Source of the DNA: Magnolia sinica
Taxonomy: Eukaryota > Streptophyta > Magnoliopsida > Magnoliales > Magnoliaceae
Assembly (NCBI RefSeq): GCF_029962835.1
Contig: NC_080588.1
Coordinates: 18,370,001-18,434,000 of the forward strand
Reading direction: 5' to 3'
DNA length: 64,000 bases
Shown here in pieces: positions 58,227 to 64,000 of this stretch. The position numbers and the translations under genes are program-made. The notes beneath the pieces are model-generated. The model saw only the letters and a program-made list of their open reading frames with translations. It did no database searches and was not told the origin of the DNA. Numbering within the stretch: the stretch's first letter is position 1; each line of letters begins with the position of its first letter.

Positions 58227-58330
58227 CAAATGGTGGAGGGACTCCACCACTATGGGCCCCTCTATACAATGCATACATCAAGATGGGTCCCACCATATGT
58301 GGCCCCTCAAATCATTAAAATCGAGATAAT
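57473..58330. repeat. MITE-module sequences downstream of the Gypsy element
   Basis: Continues the text broken at 43968: 'gacggtctggatgaaacacc' follows 'cattggctagatg'. Several phrases of the shared module follow, with a (GA)n microsatellite at about 58193-58222. No gene. Confidence 0.55.
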
Positions 58331-58970
58331 GAACACTCACCTTTGATCTCCTCTTCCTCCTTCCGCCTATAGCCTTTAGAGCTCCAAGGGAACGATTTCA
58401 ACGGTTAAGATGATCTTTGGATGGTGGGATTGGGTGTTAGAGAGTGGGCCACACTAGTTTCTCATCTCCTTAGAAAACCATGGATGTTGGGTTGCTTGGG
58501 AGAATGAGAGAAAGATGAGAGAGAGGTTATAAGAGAGAGAAAGATGGGTGAGTGATGGGTGTGAGTGATGGGTGTACTTGGTTGTAAAAGAGAGTTGACT
58601 TTGGGGAGGGTGGTTGTACTTGAGGATGGGTGTTGTACTTTGACTAGTGATATGATTGATGTGATGTTCTGATGGGTTTTGTAAATGTGCGGTATTTTCC
58701 TCGAATTAAACGCAGGCCCACATCTTCTGGCCTGGGTATGGCCTCGGCGCACGAGACACGGTCTCGGAACAGCGGCGACGGCGCGGTCGCTAAGGTATAA
58801 GTCATGGGTCGAGCCGACTCTGGAATATGGGATACAACTCAGGGTTATGTGTAAATGCTATTTACGCATCGTGGGTCGCTGGAATTCGACCAGGAGGACC
58901 GCGAAAGCCTACGGAATGGTACGATTTAGGATACGGGCCTCACAATACATGGGTAGCTTTTATGAGAGAG
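58331..58970 (+). mobile_element. LTR-like fragment, probably Gypsy, plus orientation
   Basis: GA-rich stretch (58490-58560) followed by 'cgtgggtcgctggaattcga' and 'gatacgggcctcacaataca', similar in plan to the LTR end at 40617-41078. No coding part. It borders the truncated Copia element. Tentative. Confidence 0.3.
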
Positions 58971-61245
58971 AAGTCTGAAACTCTATGAAGTGAAAATGAT
59001 ACTCAAGCGTATCCAAACTGAAAAGGAATCAAATGTTTCAAAAATTCGAAGTGACCATGGATCGAAATTTGATAATAGCAATTTTGAGAAGTTCTGTAGT
59101 GATCACGGGATATCACATGAATTTTCTGCACCTAAGACACATCAACAAAATGGGGTTGTTGAAAGGGAAAATCATGTCCTTCAAGAAATGGCCAATGTTA
59201 TGTTAAATAGCATGAAATTACCTAAAAATCTATGGGCTGAAGTTATGAACACTGCATGTTATATAATAAACCATGTTTATACTAGAAAATTAAATGATAA
59301 GACTACTTATGAACTATGGTTCAATAAGAAGCCCATAGTCAAGTACTTTCGAGTTTTTGGTAGCAAGTGCTATATTTCGCGTGACCGCGAAAATTAAGGG
59401 AAGTTCGACACTAAAAGTGATGAAGGGATTTTTCTATGGTATGCTCTAAATAGTCAAGCATATCGTGTTCTCAACAAGAGAACCAGTGTTATTTAAGAAT
59501 CCATTAATGTGGTTATAGATGATCACCTGAATACACCTATCTCTAGTTCGGAAGATGATGAAGTCTCTATTTTTGATAAACTAGACTCTTCATCCAGTCA
59601 AGACGACACTGAACTACGGTCAATTAAAGATCATCCAACTGATCAAATTCTTGGGAACCCTCTCATTGGTGTGCGTACTTGAAGATAATTAGAAAACATA
59701 TGTAATTATGTATGCTTCACTTCCCAAATTGAGCCGACCAATGTAAAAGAAGCAATTACTGATGAAAACTGGATAATAGCCATGCAAGATGAACTGAATT
59801 AATTTTTAAGGAATAATGTATGATATTTGGTTCCTAGACCTAATGATAAACATATAATTGGAACTAAGTAGATCTTTAAAAATAAATCTAATGAATTAGG
59901 AAATATTATAAGAAACAAGGCAAGACTGGTTATACAAGGGTACACTCAGATAAAAAGTATCGATTATGATGAAACCTTTGCCCCAGTAGCTCATCTTGAA
60001 TCTATCAGATTATTTATATCCATTGCTTGTTTCAAAAAGTTCAAAATCTATCAAATGGATGTCAAGAGTACTTTCTTGAATGGTGATTTACATGAGGAAG
60101 TATATGTAGAACAACCTAAGGGTTTTGAAGATCCTAAACACACTGATCATGTTTATCGCCCGAAAAAGGCACTTTATGGTTTAAAACAAGCTCCCAGGGC
60201 ATGGTATGAGAAGCTGACTAAGTTTTTACTAAGTCATAACTTTATAATTGGGAGTGTTGATAAGACTCTGTTTGTAAAGAAATACAATGATCGTATACTC
60301 ATAGTACAGATATATATTGATGATATTATTTATGGTTCTACATGTTTTAACTTGTCTACCGAGTTTGCAAAATTGATAAAGTCCAAGTTTGAAATGAGCA
60401 TGGTTGGAGAACTGAACTACTTTTTAGGTCTACAAGTGAAACAATTTGAAGACAAGATTTTTATTTCTCAAACCAAGTATACTCTAAACTTGGTTTTGAG
60501 AGAGGTAAAAACTTTGATTCTCCTATGAGTATGACTCTTAAGCTCTCTAAGGATGTAACAAGTAAAAGTGTAGATCCTAGGTTGTATCGCAGTATGATTG
60601 GTAGCTTATTATATTTAACTGCGAGTCGACTTGATATAGCATTCAACATAGGTATCTGTGCTAAATATCAATTAGATCCTAAAGAATCTCACCTGATTGC
60701 TGTCAAGCGAATAATGAGATATGTCACAAGTTCGGCCAATCTAGGCCTTTGGTATCCATATGATACTAATGTTCAGTTAGCTAGTTATATGGATGCTGAC
60801 TGGGCTGAGAATATAGATGATCGAAAGTCTACCAGATACGGATGTTTTTATGTTGGGAACTGTTTAGTTTCATGGCATAGCAAGAAATAAAATTCTGTTT
60901 CGCTATCCACAGTTGAGGCTGAATATATTACAGCCAGAAGTGCTTGCAGTCAGCTTGTGTGGATGAAAAGGATGCTAAATGACTATAGATTTGTGCAAGA
61001 TACTATGATTCTTTATTGCGATAACTCTAGCGCTATCAACATTTCTAAAAATTCCATCTAGTATTCACGAACTAAGCATATTGACATTAGATATCATTGT
61101 ATTCATGAATTAGTGGAAGCTAAAATTATTTTATTGGATTATGTTCAAACTAAAAATCAACTTACAGATATTTTCACAAAGCCACTTGACAGAAACAGGT
61201 TTGCTAAATTAAAAATGGATATTGGTATGTGTAATGTGATTTGAG
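58971..61245 (+). pseudogene. Integrase, reverse transcriptase and RNase H of the Copia element, broken
   Basis: Integrase: KIRSDHGSKFDN, HEFSAPKTHQQNGVVERE, LPKNLWAEVMNTACYIIN. Reverse transcriptase: [57 protein letters not shown]. RNase H: MIGSLLYLTASRLDIAFNIG, DADWAENIDDRKSTRYGCFY. The order is that of Copia pol. Interrupted; a fossil. Confidence 0.88.
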
Positions 61246-61641
61246 ATTATTGTGTCTTCTTGTATCATATTGTACATTGTTATTTTTGCAAATTTATTGG
61301 ATTTAAAAAATTAATAAAAATTGTACAATTTTGGGTCTACACGACTAGTTGAGTACACACTCGACCACTCATGGCACGACGGGTCGAGTATGTACACGAC
61401 CAGTCGAGTAGCATGTGTAGGGTGCTTTTAAGATGAGTAAAACCACTTTTTCTTCACTCTCTTCATCTTCTCCAACAGCCCCTTTCACGACTAGTCGAAC
61501 TCACCTTCGATTGCAACTTGGTTAGTGCATCTTTTCCATTTTCCTTTCGAATTTTGGTTCTTTTCACTTCTATTTACTTGATTCTAAGGTTTATTTCAAG
61601 ATTTCTAGTGGTTTCTTTGCATTCTAGCAAAAAAACTGACT
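61246..61641 (+). other. Spacer downstream of Copia pol with TCGACTAGT-type motifs
   Basis: Non-coding. Contains 'cgactagttgagtacacactcgacc', 'cgacgggtcgag' and 'cgaccagtcgag' (61340-61410), the same motif class as in the 3' LTR of this element at 63740-63960. Confidence 0.6.
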
Positions 61642-62819
61642 TTGGTGAAATCCATAAATCCTTCTTGCATTCTTCTATTTTATCTTGCAATCAAAGGTAG
61701 ATATAAGAAGAGAACCACTCGTGGTCCTTCTTCTTCCTGTTTCACACTGATTTCGGTGCATACTCTTCGACCACCCGAAGAGGACTCGGAATATGTGCGG
61801 GACATCCGTTTCTGCAATTTCATTGTTGAACGAACTGTTAATTCCAACCATCTGATTCCTTTCAATATCATTCCCCTCCTTGTGGCTGTAGGATGGGCTA
61901 ACATATTGAATTGGGGCGGGCCCGCATATTGGTCCATTGTCCACGCCATATATGCTTGCATTAGTGATGTGTCTATTGAAGATTTAACCTTCACTATTAC
62001 ATTTAGAGAAGGTACATTTCCAGTAGATCATCACTTGATCTCAAGTTTAATGGATATTCCTGTTAATGATAAAGGAATACCAATATCTACATTATCTGAG
62101 AGATAGAATGAATCTAAAAAATGAATGTTAAACAGGGATTTATGTAACATGAACTCATATTGGAATTTTAGGATTACACTCCGATCCAATCATATGTTAC
62201 CCAGATACAGAGTTCTTCATCGTATCTTTATCTCGAATGTTTACTCGAGATCTAGTAACAAGACTGAATTAACTTCTTTCATGGTGCGCATCCTTCACTC
62301 TGTTATTTCTGGTACTCAAGTGTGTCTTCCATCTCTAATTTGCTATATGATAATTCAATTTCGTCTCCATCTAGGCCATAGCGATATACCTTTCGCTTAC
62401 TTGATGACCACCCTTGCTACTCATTGTCTTGTGGTCATGCTAACTGGAGAAGCTCATATTTCCCATCTTCCCTTCAACAATTCCACATTAACAAGATGAA
62501 TCTGATGTTGGCTCCTGGCCAAGTTGATAGGGATGATGGAGGAGCTAATGAAGAAGTTGGAGAGGAAGAAGCACTACCCCCTGATGATGTGACCATGGAT
62601 AATATCTTTAATGAATTAGAATATGATTCTGAGGCTGATCCTGATTATCAGCCATTTGATTGTAATGAGCAGTTGAGAACCTTAGAGGAAAAGGTGAAAG
62701 GTTTGCATGTATCCCAAGAGACTCAATTCAAATATATACGCAAATACCTTCGGTGTATTAACAAGGGATTACATCAAATTGATCCATCTATTCCTACTCC
62801 ATCTTCTGGTTCTGACTAG
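61642..62819 (+). pseudogene. Accessory ORF region after pol in the Copia element, broken
   Basis: Recognisable words: YVRDIRFCNFIVERTVNSNH, LLVAVGWANILNWGGPAYWS, IYACISDVSIEDL and VDHHLISSLMDIPV, with an acidic region (EEVGEEEALPPDD) and a predicted helical tail (NEQLRTLEEKVKGLH) towards the end. It occupies the place where SIRE elements carry an env-like ORF. Its core, however, resembles the plant 'putative transposon protein' family and the ORF upstream of gag in the Gypsy element (52343-53538). I see no clear signal peptide or membrane anchor. Broken. Confidence 0.6.
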
Positions 62820-63319
62820 TTGTTATTCATGTTGGGTTTGTAATAACTCTTAACTTGTGCTTGAATAGTACTTGCACATGTTTAGTTTATGCTTCATGAT
62901 GATAATTTGATCATGTAATTATGCTTCATGATGATATTTTGATACTAATCTATAAACATGCTTATGTTATTCACTCTCTTAAATCCTACTCTTCTCTTAT
63001 ATTTTTTTTTCTCTTCAATCCTCTCTTTCATTTTCTTTCCTTTGTCATATTGTGACAAAAAGGGGGAGAAATGTGGTATATATGTATATGATGATCGTTA
63101 AGGATGTGTGATTAGAGATATATGGAGATAGAGATTTTTTTTTTTTGGATATGTATTTGTTTAATACAAGTACTCTACAAATCGCCTGGATTAAGGGGGA
63201 GTATTGGATTATGGGGGAGTTGTCGTGAGTTGTAGTAGCATTATTGGTGCATGATTCTTTATTGAACTGGTGCATGATTCTTTAGTTAGTTTTGTCACAA
63301 ATTTGACAAAGGGGGAGAT
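62820..63319 (+). other. 3' untranslated region of the Copia element with three purine tracts
   Basis: AAAAAGGGGGAGAAATG (about 63056), TAAGGGGGAGTATTGG (about 63191) and AAAGGGGGAGATTG (about 63308) are three similar purine tracts. The last directly precedes the LTR and is the presumed primer for plus-strand DNA synthesis. Confidence 0.75.
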
Positions 63320-64000
63320 TGTAAGTGCTATATTGGAAATCCAGCTCCCAGATTTGTCAAAATTTGTTGTGCCAAACCATTTAGAATCTGTAGCGTGTTT
63401 TGACAAGTTAGAAAGACCATATTCATGCATTTTGAGTTGTCCACATCATTGTTGAACTTTTCTACATATTTAAGTTGAAGAACGTTGACGAAGTTCAATA
63501 CTACAAGCTCAAGTATATGAACAGAAGTTCGAAGCTCAAGTTAAAGTTTAAGATCACTACCTTAAGTCTAGCTCAAGTTCAAGCTTCAAGGACAAGCTTC
63601 ATGTACTTCAAGTAATCAAAAGTGATCGATGTTTCGATGTTTCAAACTCACAATCAAGGTATGAAAGACCCTAAAGTGACCATAGGTTAGGTCATATTCG
63701 TTGCATATTGAATTTGGGTCAACGTATAAGTTTATAAGCTTTTCTTCGACTAGTCCTAACCTTTGTTCGACTAGTCCAAGCACTGGCTCGACCAGTCCAA
63801 GATTTGTTGAGAATTTTCAGAAATTTTTTATTATGCCTCAACCAGTCATGGACACTACTCGACCAGTCGAGCTAGCAACTCAACCAGTTGAGTAACGAGT
63901 TTTTCTTATTACGCCAGAAATTTTGAAAATTAGTTGGTGCTTCGACTAGTCGAACCGACCCTTAGACCAGTTGAGGGAATAGAATTTTTACCTATAAATA
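63320..64000 (+). repeat. 3' LTR of the Copia element (start only)
   Basis: Begins TGTAAGTGCTATATTGG immediately after the purine tract. It contains a cluster of 'tcgactagtc' / 'cgaccagtc' motifs at 63740-63960 and a TATA-like 'cctataaata' at the very end of the window, so U3 is nearly complete and R/U5 lie outside. Confidence 0.8.

Larger units (their letters stand above)
58971..64000 (+). mobile_element. 5'-truncated SIRE-type Copia retrotransposon, running past the window end
   Basis: Plus strand. Gag, protease and the front of the integrase are absent. What remains is the rest of integrase, reverse transcriptase, RNase H, a long downstream region with an accessory ORF, purine-rich tracts, and the start of the 3' LTR at 63320. 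Polymerase words such as [34 protein letters not shown] and [13 protein letters not shown], and a long region between pol and the 3' LTR, fit the SIRE/Maximus lineage. The coding region is broken, by roughly half a dozen or more changes. The truncation lies next to an LTR-like fragment. Confidence 0.85.

Noticed and set aside
61642-62819. Host gene or true envelope gene
   Set aside because: Lies between Copia pol and its 3' LTR, and its core resembles the plant transposon-protein family; no envelope features are visible.

Overview
This is a plant nuclear genome window: spliced genes with GT/AG introns, CACTA and Mutator-type transposons, Gypsy and Copia LTR retrotransposons, and microsatellites. 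The very common interspersed module built around 'gggtcccaccatgatgtatgtg ... ccgtccatccattt ... aagtggaccacac' is, from memory, typical of magnoliid genomes (Magnoliales/Laurales). I infer a woody magnoliid, but nothing in the window proves the species.

The one intact host gene is a cytochrome P450 of the CYP75B type, a flavonoid 3'-hydroxylase (F3'H). It has two coding exons (17329-18228 and 28947-29600, 517 aa) separated by a 10.7-kb intron full of transposable elements. Its promoter has been remodelled by insertions. A 624-bp Mutator-like MITE sits exactly in the TATA box, so a perfect 9-bp duplication TATATAACT flanks it and the downstream copy is the present TATA box. Two more MITEs and a 3.1-kb solo LTR lie further upstream.

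Layout: 1-705 and 11769-12190 are two halves of a repeat split by an 11.06-kb CACTA (En/Spm-type) element at 706-11765 (TSD AGA). That element has no recognisable transposase. It carries spliced fragments of three host genes on its plus strand: a SOLO DANCERS-like meiotic cyclin, the organellar amidotransferase subunit GatA, and a CDKG-type kinase. Next come a solo chromovirus LTR at 12196-15305 (TSD TGGTT), the F3'H gene with its promoter MITEs, and at 29.6-33.6 kb a run of MITEs and (TA)n repeats.

From 33.6 kb to the end the window is almost entirely retrotransposon fossils. They are an LTR fragment rich in TCGA motifs, a truncated Athila-type Gypsy element (minus strand, about 34.87-40.62 kb), LTR debris with a 35-bp GGCC-rich minisatellite (41.8-43.0 kb), a complete but broken Tekay-type Gypsy element (43969-57472, minus strand, TSD GACGG), and a 5'-truncated SIRE-type Copia element (about 58.97 kb to beyond the window, plus strand). 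The Gypsy and Copia elements carry related accessory ORFs at different positions relative to gag-pol.

All domain, motif and target-site calls were read by eye from the sequence. Family assignments rest on remembered family features; no database search was run.
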